Shown here piece after piece: positions 27,462 through 37,827 of a stretch of DNA of 64,000 nt. Below the pieces are notes generated by a model, which saw nothing but the letters and a program-made list of their open reading frames with translations, had not been told where the DNA came from and made no database searches. Made by a program: the position numbers and the translations under genes. Source of the stretch: Stentor roeselii (taxonomy: Eukaryota; Ciliophora; Heterotrichea; Heterotrichida; Stentoridae); contig RSEH01000076.1 of NCBI GenBank assembly GCA_006503475.1, positions 106,453-170,452 on the forward strand, in the 5' to 3' direction. How positions within the stretch are numbered: position 1 is the first letter of the stretch; each line of letters opens with the position of its first letter.

Positions 27462-28010
27462 ATGTTTTCTCATTTGAAATCTTTCGAAATCTCTTTAAAT
27501 GAAATTTTTCTCGAACTGATCAACCAACTCTCTCAACGACTTCTAAAAACACTTCAAAGAGAAGCAACAGACGACTACAAATTCTTCAACTCACTTGCAA
27601 GATCATATAAAAAACTACTTGAATGTGACGATTTCAGCGTAAAACTTCAAAAAAACCTTGAATCTTTCCATGACCTTCTAAATTTTTACAAGAAAGACCT
27701 GACATTTCGCAGTGCAAATGAAAAAAGTCCTTCAAGAGTCCCTTCACAAAAAGTGTACACGGCTCGTACTCCGAATTTTCAGAAGCTTGACCGAATAGTA
27801 GAAGAAAGTCCAAAACTCTTCAGGTCGACCAAGAAAAGTGCGAAAAAAGTTCTTCATAAGCGAGAAAGTTCATCTCATGCTTATTATGAAAGCATGATGG
27901 GAAAGTACTTGAAAATGAGTTTAAGGACTCCGATGAGAGGATCTAAAGCTGAGAAGCCAGGAGTGAATCAAGTTCAACTTACTGACGGGATGTTTTTTAG
28001 ACTGTTTTAA
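27462..28010 (+). CDS. Helical hypothetical protein
   Basis: 182 residues. The N-terminal half (1-85) is helical, with regularly spaced Leu and Phe. The C-terminal half is basic, rich in Ser, Lys and Arg, and likely disordered. No family recognised. It starts 13 bp after the K+ channel stop codon on the same strand with no 15-nt intron that could join the two, so I treat it as separate. It may be co-transcribed with the channel; that is inference. Confidence 0.65.
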   Translation: MFSHLKSFEISLNEIFLELINQLSQRLLKTLQREATDDYKFFNSLARSYKKLLECDDFSVKLQKNLESFHDLLNFYKKDLTFRSANEKSPSRVPSQKVYTARTPNFQKLDRIVEESPKLFRSTKKSAKKVLHKRESSSHAYYESMMGKYLKMSLRTPMRGSKAEKPGVNQVQLTDGMFFRLF

Positions 28011-28025
28011 GTGTTTAAAGACTAG

Positions 28026-29225
28026 TTAACATAAAAACAAATCAACTGCTTCTAAAGGTTTAGAATTTTTCATGGCTTCTTTTATTGCCAGGACTTCTTC
28101 ATTCACGAATTGCTTTGCACGGTGCAGGTCGAAATTTAACTTTTCTATGCGGTAAGAGCTTTCTTTCATCCACTTGACCATCAGGCAGCTGTGATCGAAA
28201 GATTTTTTTATTAGATGTGGGTCGAGGTCTTTGCGAAACATGACTTCTCCGCAGCCGACTACGCAGTAACTGCAGGGAATTGTTTGAAGCTCACAGGTTT
28301 TTAAGTGCTCGTTGCTTACACCTCTTAAGAACTCTTGTTCGCAACCGTTTGAACAGATTATTTTCTTGAATTTGCAAATTTCGTCGTGTTCTTGAAGGGA
28401 TTTGTAGACCACTCGCTGGGAACAACCGATGTTCATGCATCGCACTTTTCGGAGGTTGCAGATTAGTTGGTGCTCTTCGAGCTCTGATCTCTTGCATTTG
28501 TATCCACAGTACCCGTCGTCGTAACTGAAGAACATGCAGGATATCACTGAGAGAGGACAATTATGCAAAATATGATAATCAATTTTTTTCCTTTGCATAG
28601 TTTTCGAACAATTCTGAGGACATTGAACATCAGCATTCAAGCAGTCATATTTAAGATGAGACTCAACATCACAAAACGCAACATTTTTCCCACATAATGA
28701 AGGGCACTCAACAGGACGGTAATCACAAAACCGAGAATAATGATCTTCCAGGTCTTTTCGATAAATAGTTTGACAAGACTGACTATTTTTACATTGAATT
28801 AAAGCCAATTCACAAATCGATTCATGATGATTAAGATCATCTTTTCGGAATAACTTTCCACAGAGTTGATGTCGGCATCGCACCATCATTTCTTGTAATA
28901 TTCGTCGAATAGGCATATTGCATACCCAGGTTGTAGGGTTTTGACAGTTGGGACATTTGGATAAGGACTCCACGCATGACTCACAGAAGAGGTCGTGACA
29001 ACAGGTCGATTCGACTGGGTTGTTAAAGAGTTCTTTGCATAGTCCACATGACCAAGGGTCTTTTGTCGCTGAAATCACAATCATATCAGATGATAAGTCT
29101 TCTGTTTTTAGTTCAGGGTGAACGTCTTCAGAAATTTCTTCCAAGATTGTCATGCAATCCGAATCTTCTTGTAATAAGTAAAGACTTGGTTCTGAGTCAT
29201 CTCGCGATTCTTCTAATTCGTCCAT
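28026..29225 (-). CDS. RING plus TRAF-type zinc-finger protein
   Basis: 399 residues. An acidic N-terminus precedes a RING finger (60-94: CGLC-x-CCHDLFCESC-x-CPNC), then at least six TRAF-type zinc fingers (about 113-330; repeats of C-x-C/H-x(3)-H-x(4)-C such as HHESICELALIQC and HLKYDCLNADVQC), and a C-terminal helical segment. There is no MATH/TRAF-C domain. RING-TRAF proteins act as E3 ligases or signalling adaptors; ciliates have many. Convergent with the gene ending at 28010, 15 bp apart. Upstream is a 1.1-kb non-coding stretch. Confidence 0.92.
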   Translation of the reverse strand: MDELEESRDDSEPSLYLLQEDSDCMTILEEISEDVHPELKTEDLSSDMIVISATKDPWSCGLCKELFNNPVESTCCHDLFCESCVESLSKCPNCQNPTTWVCNMPIRRILQEMMVRCRHQLCGKLFRKDDLNHHESICELALIQCKNSQSCQTIYRKDLEDHYSRFCDYRPVECPSLCGKNVAFCDVESHLKYDCLNADVQCPQNCSKTMQRKKIDYHILHNCPLSVISCMFFSYDDGYCGYKCKRSELEEHQLICNLRKVRCMNIGCSQRVVYKSLQEHDEICKFKKIICSNGCEQEFLRGVSNEHLKTCELQTIPCSYCVVGCGEVMFRKDLDPHLIKKSFDHSCLMVKWMKESSYRIEKLNFDLHRAKQFVNEEVLAIKEAMKNSKPLEAVDLFLC

Positions 29226-30364
29226 TAAAGTTATAAATTTTTTGAAAGGCTCTTAAATCATGAGATAAAACTAGTTCTTAGACAAAGTTAAATTTTCTTT
29301 ATGAATGAAATTACTAACAGCTTTATTATTTTTATTCTTTATAGCCTATATAATATATTAAACAAGGTTTGAGTTTGTATTTAATAGTTCCAAGTAATCA
29401 ATTCACTTACCATCGAGTTTCAAAGATGAAAAAAGAGTTTAAATTATAAAGTTTTTATATATTCTAAGACTTTGAGTCTTCATTCGAAAAGTAATCTAAA
29501 AATTTATCGAATTTTATAATAATCTAAGTAAATTATAAAAATTATAATTTTTTTACATAAAAATGTTGAATCTGGGTAAAACTACTTAAAGTCATAAAGA
29601 ATGATAAATTATTAGATTCTAATATTCATTCAAGGTATCATAATTAGTGAAAAAAGTTAAATTATTTAACATTTTTCAAATCATCCATTTACTTAAGTAG
29701 TCCTCAGAAAAGCATATCAAGTTAAAGCAAGCTTGATCAGTTTATTTGATTTTAGTAATCTCATAAAGTAACTAGCCCTAAAGAAATTATCGTGAAAATA
29801 TAAGGCTTATAAATCTAATTGTAAATAAATTAGAATGTCATGACTCTTTAATATTTTTTTAACATTCACCAAGAATTCTTGAGGTTCGTAGATAGATCTT
29901 GATCTTTCTCAATTAAATTATCTAAAATTTCAGAGTTTTAGGTTGAATATTTAAAATACTTAAGCTAAATTTTATGGTAAATTAAACTAATCCAATATGA
30001 AGATGCCAGTCAAAACTTCTAAAAATTTTTCTCAAAGTTTTTCGATTTTACATTAAAAACATTTGAAATTTTCAAAGAATATCAGAAATTTCAAAACATA
30101 TATCTAAACCTTTAAAAATTAGATGAAAAATTAATCAGTAGCAATGCAATTAAAAGTAAGTTCTTCATTAGTCCTAATAAAAGAAATAATCCTCTCATCC
30201 AACAAAGTTATAAGCTACTACTAATCCAAATTCCTAAAACATTCAACATTTAAAATTCCAATAACCTAAAAAACCACTCCTCCTGCTAAACCTCCCTGAA
30301 AACCTAAAAAATCCTACAAAAAATCTAAAAAAAAATCATACCAAATAATATAAAATCTAAAAAT
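29226..30364. other. AT-rich divergent intergenic region, 1.1 kb
   Basis: No coding frame, tRNA or clear repeat seen. It separates the divergent RING-TRAF and SQOR genes. The last 180 bases before SQOR are C-rich on the top strand, like other upstream regions here. Confidence 0.5.
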
Positions 30365-31639
30365 ATGTTGAATATCCATCCATTAATTAATAAAATGCTT
30401 AAAAAGTTAGTAATCGCAGGAGGTGGAGCAGCGAGTTCAGCGATAGCAGGCCACCTGGTCCGTTCAGGTAAAATATCTGCATCAGACATGCTAATAATAG
30501 AGCCAAGTTCCACAAGTTACTACCAGCCAGGTTTCACGATGGTAGCAGGAGGAATAATGGGTGACATGTCAGACCCTGAAAACCCAGGGCACAGTGTAAT
30601 AACCCACAAAACCCGAGACATGTTCCCGTCAAGCATCGAGATCCTTCCCGAGGCAATCAAGTCCTTCCAGCCGACTTCAAACCAGCTGACGACATCATCA
30701 GGAGCAACAGTGACCTACGATCACCTAATCATTGCCCTGGGCATCCAGTTGGACTACGACTCGATCCCTGGACTTCATGAAGCTCTTAAAGACCCCACCG
30801 TACCGGTGGGGTCGATTTACAAGTACGAGTTCGCATTGAAAATGAATCGTCTTGTGTCTTCTTTCAACGGAGGAAAAGCCGTCTTTCACATCCCGCCCCA
30901 GCCAATCAAATGTGCAGGGGCTCCTCAGAAAATCATGTATCTGTCGAAGGACGTCTTTGATAAAAAAAAAATTAAGTACTCTATCGATTACTACATGGCT
31001 CAACCTGCAATATTCTCAGTTCCCAAGTACGCTAAAAGACTTACAGAAATCGCGATTGGCAAAGGAATTAACTTGCATTATGAACATACTTTGAAAAAAG
31101 TTGACAAGTTTAATCGTGTCGCTGTTTTTGTTGGAAAAGATGGAAAAGAAATTGTGCAGCCTTTTGACTTGCTTCATGTTCCTCCTCCGCAAAAGCCGGT
31201 GGAAGCTCTTAGAGGGTCTGAGTTGTCTGATAGTGTCGGCTTTGTGACGATTGACAAGGATACCCTGAGGCATGTGAAGTTCCCGAATGTCTGGGCTTTA
31301 GGAGACTGCACAAATTTACCCACATCGAAAACATTTGCAGCAGCGATGAGTCAAACAGCTGTCTTGAAAGAAAACTTCGAAAGGTCTCTTGAAGGGAAAG
31401 ATTTGAAGGCGAAGTACAACGGGTATACTTCTTGTCCTATCTTCGTAGGACAACATAAGCTAATGCTTTGTGAGTTTAAATACGGAGGAGAACTCGATGA
31501 GTCATTTTCAAAGAAACAAGAAGAACCAAGTCGATTTTTTTATCTTTTCAAGCTTTTTGGTTTCCCTTACATTTACAAACATTTCTTAAAACGAGGCTGG
31601 TGGTACGGCAGGTCGACTTTCTTCAAGCCGAAGTTTTAA
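30365..31639 (+). CDS. SQOR: Sulfide:quinone oxidoreductase, mitochondrial
   Basis: 424 residues. It oxidises H2S and reduces ubiquinone at the inner mitochondrial membrane. The FAD dinucleotide motif IAGGGAASS lies at about 17-25. The redox-active cysteines are both present: Cys183 in IKCAGAPQK and Cys357 in YTSCP. The second FAD motif NVWALGDCTNLPTSKT is at about 308-323, and the C-terminal FGFPYIYKHFLKRGWWYG matches eukaryotic type-II SQOR. The short N-terminus is basic and hydrophobic and may target the mitochondrion. The quinone link fits with ETF-QO in the same window, though the genes are distant. A 10-bp perfect hairpin lies in the coding sequence at 30791-30813. Confidence 0.96.
   Translation: MLNIHPLINKMLKKLVIAGGGAASSAIAGHLVRSGKISASDMLIIEPSSTSYYQPGFTMVAGGIMGDMSDPENPGHSVITHKTRDMFPSSIEILPEAIKSFQPTSNQLTTSSGATVTYDHLIIALGIQLDYDSIPGLHEALKDPTVPVGSIYKYEFALKMNRLVSSFNGGKAVFHIPPQPIKCAGAPQKIMYLSKDVFDKKKIKYSIDYYMAQPAIFSVPKYAKRLTEIAIGKGINLHYEHTLKKVDKFNRVAVFVGKDGKEIVQPFDLLHVPPPQKPVEALRGSELSDSVGFVTIDKDTLRHVKFPNVWALGDCTNLPTSKTFAAAMSQTAVLKENFERSLEGKDLKAKYNGYTSCPIFVGQHKLMLCEFKYGGELDESFSKKQEEPSRFFYLFKLFGFPYIYKHFLKRGWWYGRSTFFKPKF
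30791..30813. repeat. GC-rich perfect inverted repeat inside SQOR
   Basis: Arms GACCCCACCG and CGGTGGGGTC, 10 bp each, are separated by TAC. The surrounding sequence is AT-rich. The repeat encodes DPTVPVG of SQOR. Confidence 0.8.
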
Positions 31640-31685
31640 AATACTTGAGTTAAATTAGTTGATTACTCCATTCTAAATAATCAAA

Positions 31686-32357
31686 ATGAGCATCGAGCTT
31701 TCCCCCAGTCAAGAACGCAGACTGCACTCAATACTGGACAGAGGTTTAGACACTTTGCAGGAATCAGTTATTAATATTTCTAGGTCCACTCCTGGAAAAC
31801 TCAACACTGTCTTAACTCTCAGCAACCCTTCACCTAACGACTCGGAAAATAACCAGACTGAAAAAACGAGGATGATCAACTCAGAACTAAAAAGTCTTCA
31901 AGAAAAACTCGCAAATTTAGAGGCTAAACTGAAAAAAAACTCTGAAAGTAAAGAGTCCCGCGCAAGGTCGCCTGTTGTTCTTTTACAGAAAACTACTGCT
32001 AGGAATAGTCCTCGCGGTAATCCGAGTATATCTATTCGCAAGGGGTCGAATGAAAGGATGAGGAAAAAGGAAAGTTCTGTTAAAGAAATCAGGAAAATTG
32101 AAAGAAGTGCTACTCCTTTACCCTCTAGGCATAGGTCTTTTGTTAAGAGTAATAAGGCAAAAGAATTGTTGAAGGGGAAAAAAAAGGAGAGTTTGAAAAA
32201 GGATGTTGAAAAATATGAAGAATTGAAAGACTCACATGTTAAGTTGATGAATGATTATGAAAAACTACTCATGGCGTTTAAACGGTCTGAAAGTATCAGG
32301 AAAAAACAAAGTGATATGATTTTCAAATTAAAAAGTGAATTAAAAACTATAAACTAA
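31686..32357 (+). CDS. Coiled-coil/disordered protein
   Basis: 223 residues: a helical N-terminus with a coiled coil (about 65-95, LKSLQEKLANLEAKLKK), a basic Ser/Arg-rich disordered middle, and a C-terminal coiled coil (about 165-220). No family recognised. Its TAA stop (32355-32357) overlaps the TAG stop of the convergent SDS22 gene (32354-32356), so neither gene has any private 3' flank. Confidence 0.7.
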   Translation: MSIELSPSQERRLHSILDRGLDTLQESVINISRSTPGKLNTVLTLSNPSPNDSENNQTEKTRMINSELKSLQEKLANLEAKLKKNSESKESRARSPVVLLQKTTARNSPRGNPSISIRKGSNERMRKKESSVKEIRKIERSATPLPSRHRSFVKSNKAKELLKGKKKESLKKDVEKYEELKDSHVKLMNDYEKLLMAFKRSESIRKKQSDMIFKLKSELKTIN

Positions 32358-33283
32358 GATCTATTTACCTGTAATGCGTCGACTTGAGTCACCCATGGAC
32401 AGACTGACAGGATGTGGATTTTATAGTCAGGGTAAAAGTAAATCGGGCATCGTTCCAAATAAATCGTTTTCAAACTCTTCAGCTCTCTCAAATTTTCCAA
32501 TTCCGCAAAAAGTTCAATTTTATTATTCGTAAGCCAAAGTTCCTCCAACTTCACAAGACTGGAAAGTCCTGTAATTTCCTTTACCAAATTATCAGAAAGA
32601 TCTAAAATACTAAGTTTCGTCAAATTTTCAACACCTTCAATTTTCAAAATTTTATTTTCATTCAACAAGAGCTGATCCAAGTTAACAAGAGAATCGATTC
32701 CTTCAATCTTCGTAAGTTTATTCGCCTAAATACCTCAAACCGCTATAGAAAGAATTTCTAATCCAGTCAAATGATTGACATTCTCAATAATCTGAATCTT
32801 ATTTTTCGCTAACCAAAGCTCTTTTAACCTAAGTCCATTCAAATTTTCTATTCGACTTATTCGATTCGCTCCCAGTTCCAAAAGTTCCAAACTTTGAAGA
32901 TGGTCGATTCGGTCAATGACTGAAATTTTGTTGCAGATGAGGAAAAGTTTCTTCAGACTATTCAGTCCTTCCAGGTTTTCAATCACACGGATCAAGTTGT
33001 AGGAAAGGTCCAGGACTTCTAAGTGGGCCAAATGGGAAAGACCCTCGATTTTGTGGAGTTTGTTGTCGTATAATTCGAGTTCGCGAAGGTTTGGAACGTG
33101 CTCCAGGCCTGATAACTCGGAGATCATGTTTTTGCGAAGGGAGAGGATTAGAAGGTTTGGACACATGAAAAGATTTTGGATTTTTTTTAATCTGCTGTTT
33201 ATGTAAACCACTTCTTGTTGGCCTTCTATGGGAAAGTCAGAACTTCCTAGAATGTTTTCTTCTTGATCTTTATTGTTTTCCAT
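32354..33283 (-). CDS. PPP1R7: SDS22-like protein phosphatase 1 regulatory subunit, two exons
   Basis: Removing the 15-nt intron at 32726-32740 gives 304 residues made of about eleven SDS22-type 22-residue leucine-rich repeats, for example LRELELYDNKLHKIEGL, LEVLDLSYNLIRVIENLEG and LKELWLAKNKIQIIENV. The C-terminal cap LKTIYLERCPIYFYPDYK matches the LRR-cap of PPP1R7. SDS22 binds PP1 catalytic subunit during its biogenesis. The splice joins LEILSIA to ANKLTKIEG within a repeat, keeping the 22-residue period. Divergent from the BTB gene with 62 bp between start codons. Confidence 0.93.
32726..32740 (-). other. 15-nt intron
   Basis: On the coding strand GTTTGAGGTATTTAG, with A at position 10. 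It holds the in-frame TGA, and its removal restores the periodicity of the leucine-rich repeats. Confidence 0.9.
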
Positions 33284-33345
33284 TTATTAGTTGATATTAG
33301 GGTTCAGGCCCCTGTACATGTTTCTTAAATGTAGCGGTAATAAAA

Positions 33346-36300
33346 ATGTCTAAAACCTCGTTTGAAAAAGCTCTGCATATCCGAGTTGCGAATATTGATG
33401 AACTTGATGAAGCGGATCTTTATGACCACATCGTCGTAAAATACATCTCAGAAATAAACAACCAACGAAAATCCTCAGGAAATCCTCCATTATTCCTCGA
33501 CGAAAACTGTTCAGAAGCAGCTAAAAACTCATTCCAATCAATCGGTAACCTTCAAAGTCTTTTAAAAACACACGAAGTAGTAGGTAGTGACTTTTCACAC
33601 ATCTCCCACGAGCACAACTCCTCAATGACTCCATCAATGTCTCAAAACAAGTCAATCTTAGAAGGTTTCATTCAATCCTTCGCATCAATCGACCAATCAA
33701 AAAAATCTATTTTTTTCGACGTCAACTTCAATTCAATAGGTCTGAGCGTGAAGCGAAGTTTCGGTTCCTTTAAAATAATGGCGATTTTCTTCAAAAAGTC
33801 CATAATAATCAACCACCTCGAATACGATATCAGCTCAGGTTTTAAACTTTCAGGAAAAATGCTTGACCCTTTCAACAGCATTTTCTTAATCACCTTGAAA
33901 GACGGTAAAGAAAGTGCCAAGCCGGGCATAGCAGGTCCAAAGCGAATAATAGTAAAATCAGACTACAGGGAATTCGAAGCAATTATCCCAAGAATTTTAA
34001 TCTCATCACGAAGCGCAAATGAAAAAATCGTTGAATTTTACACAATCAAAGCAGAGCCCAGGTCAATCGGTTACAATTCAGGACAGGACTTGACCTGCAT
34101 TCCTCCTGATGCGACTTTGGCGCACATTACAAATTTCAATGGACTTTGGGAAAGCAACTTGATGTTCGAAAGCAGGTCTTTAAGTGAATCAATATTAATC
34201 AAAGAAAACTACGAAAAAAACGTAGGGTCTAAGATAATGGTTCAAAACACTTCTGACTTCAGAGGAAAGCCTTCATCTACTGTAAGGACCAGACCTACCT
34301 CAAGTATCCCCCCTGTGAGTCGTAATGAATGGGGAGGAAAAGGCACTCCTTGGAAGTCGACTGTTACTGGATCACTTTCTACTATTCCTGAAAGTAATCG
34401 TGAGACTGAGATGAAAATCGACGCCTGGCCTGGGAATAAAGAAAATTTCGCTGTTGGAAGAGGGGACTCGAATATGTTTTTGAAAGGAGAAAACCGAGGT
34501 GATGTATTTTCAACGACTAACAACTTTTCTTTTAATAATGTCAGCGGGTCGAATCCTTTCGCTAGTTCGACTCCTATTGGGAACCCGTTTGCGTCGAACA
34601 TGGCAAGTAGTTCAAATCCTTTCAGAGAAGGAGGACAAGGAAGTGCTTCAGGAAGTTCGAATAATTATTTGATGTCTGCTTCGACTCCTCAGGGGTATTC
34701 AAGCATGACGATGTCGAACCCGATGAATCAGGTAGTTCCAGGTCAATATGTGAATGGCTCAGGGAACCCGGTAATGACTGGAAATCAATTCAGTCAAGGA
34801 CCTTATAATTCAGGTTTCATGTCAGCGTATCCAGGGGCTTTTCAGGGCCCGATGTACCCGCAAGTTAGCAATTTTAATCAAGGAGTTCCTTTTAATAACC
34901 CACCGCCTGGTAACTATGGACCTGGAATGCAAGGATATAACCCGTTCTTCAATCAACAGAATGTCAAACCACCTTGGCAACAGCATTTTTCACATCCGGC
35001 TTTTAGTGACCCTTCGATGCTTTATAACCAGGAGCAGTGTTTTATGAATATGCAAGGAATCACTAGTCTGCCTTTTGCTCTTAAAGGATCTCTTCTTAAG
35101 GAATCTGGGAAAAATTTTTATCCTTTGAAAAATGATGAAGGGAAAAAAGAGAAAAAAAAAAATAAGAAGGAGAAAAAAATACAAAAAATTGAAACCAATG
35201 CAAAAACCACTGTTGAGAAAAATGTTGAAGTTTTGTTACCTGGATTCACTCAGCCTATACCTGATAGTCTTGTACAGGAAATTAGAAGGTTGAAACCGGA
35301 AAATGAAAGCTATGCTAGACTCTTTGAGTCGATGGATCATTTTGATATATTGCTTAGGGTTAGGGATACAGACTTTAAAGCCCACAAAGCAGTAATATAC
35401 TCATCATCACGCACTCTACGAGACCAGTTAGACAAAGCTCGTTCATCCTCTGTTCTTTCCTCAAAACTAGTTCTTCCAAGCTGGATTCAAATAGACCCTT
35501 TTAAACTAGTATTAAAATTTATGTACACCTCAAGTCTGCACTCAGAGTCAATCCCAATAAATCTTTCGCTAGAGATGCTTTCAATTGCCGACTACCTTCA
35601 AATGTCTACTTTATGTGACGTGTTAATAATTCAATTTATCCTGACCCAAATCACAAACGAGGACTCATTATCACTGATAAAAATGGCAGTGACACGTGAA
35701 AAAGAGCCAAGCGAAGGATGGGAATATTTGATTTCCTGTTGTTTGAATTATATCGGAAAGCATTCAAACACAATAGTCCGAAACTTTCGAGCAGAGTGCC
35801 TCGCCCTTCCCGTTCCTTGCATACTTAGAATCGTCGACGCCTCGATGAAGTACCTGTCGTCTTTAGACCACGCTTCTCTTGTGATCAAGTTGATGACTGA
35901 CGTTCAATACGCTCATTGTGTCTTCGAACTCACTCAGAAAGTCACTGATCTTTACTTATTCGGATACAACAATCATTACATCGACATCCAAAAAGTTGAC
36001 TTTGTTCGACCTCTCACAAAAGAACAGATCTTGAAACTTGGCACTGATGTTATCATGGAATATCCTTTAATTGAAGAAAATGCACCTTTTTTCTTGAATA
36101 CTTCAAGGGCTTCGCAAGTACCTGCTAAGAAATTACCTGAAAGTGTTAATAAATTCATGATTAGTGGAAAAACTTTAACGATTTTACAGAATAAAGAAAT
36201 CAGGGCTAGGGGTAAGTCGAAATTTTCGTTTACAGTGAAAGAAATCCATAGACCGAAAAATGTGATGAGTCAATGTTTTTCTAGTGAAACTCGATTCTGG

Positions 36301-37305
36301 TCGATTTTGGTGCAAACTTCAAAAGAAGGGTTTATATCTTTATTTCTTTGTGAACGTGGAAAACTTCAATCCTCAGAAAACTTTATCTCACTTTACTTCA
36401 CATCAGTTTTATTTGAAATCGAAATCGAAGATGAAGGACTTCAGGAGTTTTTCAGAAGTAACAATCGTCCAGACTACTCAGCAGGTTTTTACTCATTTCC
36501 AAATGACCAGAACCACATGATCGGTGAGAGAAATTTTTGCAAAGTAAGCAATTTAAGTTCAATTGATTCAGTTAAAATAAACGTTTACATTCGAGAAGTA
36601 GGAATTCATTCCGGCCTTCTTCATTATTTATGCGAAAATTTCGATACTTTGAATTCAGCGAAAAGTGAAAAGTTCAGAGACCTCGATTCCCACAACATGA
36701 AATACCTTCTTTCTTCAGACCACCTCAACATCTGCAGTGAAAGAGATGCCGCAGGTGCTCTTTGGAAGTACTCCGCGAATAAATCAATTGACTGCATCGA
36801 TTTACTTGTCTCTGAAGTCCGCTTCGGCTTTTTAACCACGAAAGACTTGTTAACAATTGCTCGAGATCATTCAGGTTTCCGTAGTTCAGAAAATTTTCGC
36901 TTTATTTTCGAGAATGAGTTCCTCAGAAGGCTTGAAAACAAGAAAAACTCTCAACGCCCTAGAAGAAAATACGAGAATCTCTCAGAGATCACGACAACTG
37001 AGTACAAAAAAGAAATAATTAACTGGATTTTAGATGATCATCATCATGAAGGCTACGTTGAAAGAATTTCAAAACTAAAAAAAGAACTCGCTGAGGCACG
37101 AAAAGAGACTCAAAAGGTCCGAAGTGAAAACCTTGCAAGAAAAACCGAGTTAGAAACCTCGAAAGTCTCTCAAATTCTTCCAGATCCAAGACTTTTCTAC
37201 GAGGCAGACCTTCGAGTAAGCGAGTCCTTAAAATACGATTCAGACCCAAGGTCAAAAGACTTCGACCCTTATTCAGTTCAAGACAAGAACTGCCAGATTT
37301 TCTAA
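33346..37305 (+). CDS. Large BTB/POZ-domain protein
   Basis: 1319 residues. The N-terminal 300 residues form a folded-looking region of unknown type. Residues about 390-580 are a Gly/Asn/Pro/Gln-rich low-complexity segment with repeated NPF motifs (SNPFASS, GNPFASN, SNPFREG), which could bind EH-domain proteins. A Lys-rich stretch (about 600-625) precedes the BTB domain (about 663-790: FDILLRVRDTDFKAHKAVIY). A long C-terminal region with a terminal coiled coil (about 1240-1280) follows; a BACK-like fold is possible. BTB proteins often serve as CUL3 adaptors. The NPF-rich linker is unusual for the class. Sharp strand-composition flips occur near 35390 and 36365 within the gene. Confidence 0.85.
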   Translation: MSKTSFEKALHIRVANIDELDEADLYDHIVVKYISEINNQRKSSGNPPLFLDENCSEAAKNSFQSIGNLQSLLKTHEVVGSDFSHISHEHNSSMTPSMSQNKSILEGFIQSFASIDQSKKSIFFDVNFNSIGLSVKRSFGSFKIMAIFFKKSIIINHLEYDISSGFKLSGKMLDPFNSIFLITLKDGKESAKPGIAGPKRIIVKSDYREFEAIIPRILISSRSANEKIVEFYTIKAEPRSIGYNSGQDLTCIPPDATLAHITNFNGLWESNLMFESRSLSESILIKENYEKNVGSKIMVQNTSDFRGKPSSTVRTRPTSSIPPVSRNEWGGKGTPWKSTVTGSLSTIPESNRETEMKIDAWPGNKENFAVGRGDSNMFLKGENRGDVFSTTNNFSFNNVSGSNPFASSTPIGNPFASNMASSSNPFREGGQGSASGSSNNYLMSASTPQGYSSMTMSNPMNQVVPGQYVNGSGNPVMTGNQFSQGPYNSGFMSAYPGAFQGPMYPQVSNFNQGVPFNNPPPGNYGPGMQGYNPFFNQQNVKPPWQQHFSHPAFSDPSMLYNQEQCFMNMQGITSLPFALKGSLLKESGKNFYPLKNDEGKKEKKKNKKEKKIQKIETNAKTTVEKNVEVLLPGFTQPIPDSLVQEIRRLKPENESYARLFESMDHFDILLRVRDTDFKAHKAVIYSSSRTLRDQLDKARSSSVLSSKLVLPSWIQIDPFKLVLKFMYTSSLHSESIPINLSLEMLSIADYLQMSTLCDVLIIQFILTQITNEDSLSLIKMAVTREKEPSEGWEYLISCCLNYIGKHSNTIVRNFRAECLALPVPCILRIVDASMKYLSSLDHASLVIKLMTDVQYAHCVFELTQKVTDLYLFGYNNHYIDIQKVDFVRPLTKEQILKLGTDVIMEYPLIEENAPFFLNTSRASQVPAKKLPESVNKFMISGKTLTILQNKEIRARGKSKFSFTVKEIHRPKNVMSQCFSSETRFWSILVQTSKEGFISLFLCERGKLQSSENFISLYFTSVLFEIEIEDEGLQEFFRSNNRPDYSAGFYSFPNDQNHMIGERNFCKVSNLSSIDSVKINVYIREVGIHSGLLHYLCENFDTLNSAKSEKFRDLDSHNMKYLLSSDHLNICSERDAAGALWKYSANKSIDCIDLLVSEVRFGFLTTKDLLTIARDHSGFRSSENFRFIFENEFLRRLENKKNSQRPRRKYENLSEITTTEYKKEIINWILDDHHHEGYVERISKLKKELAEARKETQKVRSENLARKTELETSKVSQILPDPRLFYEADLRVSESLKYDSDPRSKDFDPYSVQDKNCQIF

Positions 37306-37351
37306 TAATTTTAAAATAGACTTAAGAACTCTTTTCTATTGTTGAATAAAA

Positions 37352-37807
37352 ATGAAAACTATCTTCCTTCTCGTCTTAACCTTGTCACTCACCAGCAGCT
37401 TGAACATAAAAGAATGTCAAGCCGATTTAACAGCTTTGATTCATTCTTATTTAAGAGCAGTCAGAGATTGGAACTCAATCGTCAACTTCCGACAAGCCAT
37501 TCAAGAGACCGGCTTCGCTGTCCAGTATCTTGGATGGGCTTTAGTTGACTGCGACCCTCTTCCTTCAGGCTTGTTCGCGACGCAGCCGCTGATTGAGGCA
37601 GGAGAAAAAATGAAGGAGTATTCAGGATCTGACTCTTTTGAACCCTTGTTGGACTATGTGAGTGATGCACTGTGTGAGGAAAAGTTGGCAGTTTTAATAG
37701 AAAACTCTCGGTTTTTGATTGAAAAGGATTCGGGATATGAGTTTATGATTCAGTCTCTTCATGATTTCATGGCCACTTGCCATACGAGCTTCAAGCTTTT
37801 TATCTAG
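37352..37807 (+). CDS. Small secreted protein
   Basis: 151 residues with a clear signal peptide (MKTIFLLVLTLSLTSS). The mature part of about 135 residues is mainly helical and has four cysteines (in KECQAD, DCDPL, LCEEK and TCHTS), enough for two disulfides. There is no transmembrane segment or GPI signal. Family not recognised. Convergent with the nucleotide-sugar transporter (20 bp between stop codons). Confidence 0.72.
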   Translation: MKTIFLLVLTLSLTSSLNIKECQADLTALIHSYLRAVRDWNSIVNFRQAIQETGFAVQYLGWALVDCDPLPSGLFATQPLIEAGEKMKEYSGSDSFEPLLDYVSDALCEEKLAVLIENSRFLIEKDSGYEFMIQSLHDFMATCHTSFKLFI

Positions 37808-37827
37808 TTAAGTTTAGGACTAATTAA

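Noticed and set aside
35354-35365. TTAGGGTTAGGG, a telomere-like dimer
   Set aside because: It encodes part of the conserved BTB motif ILLRVRD; there are only two copies and no chromosome end nearby.
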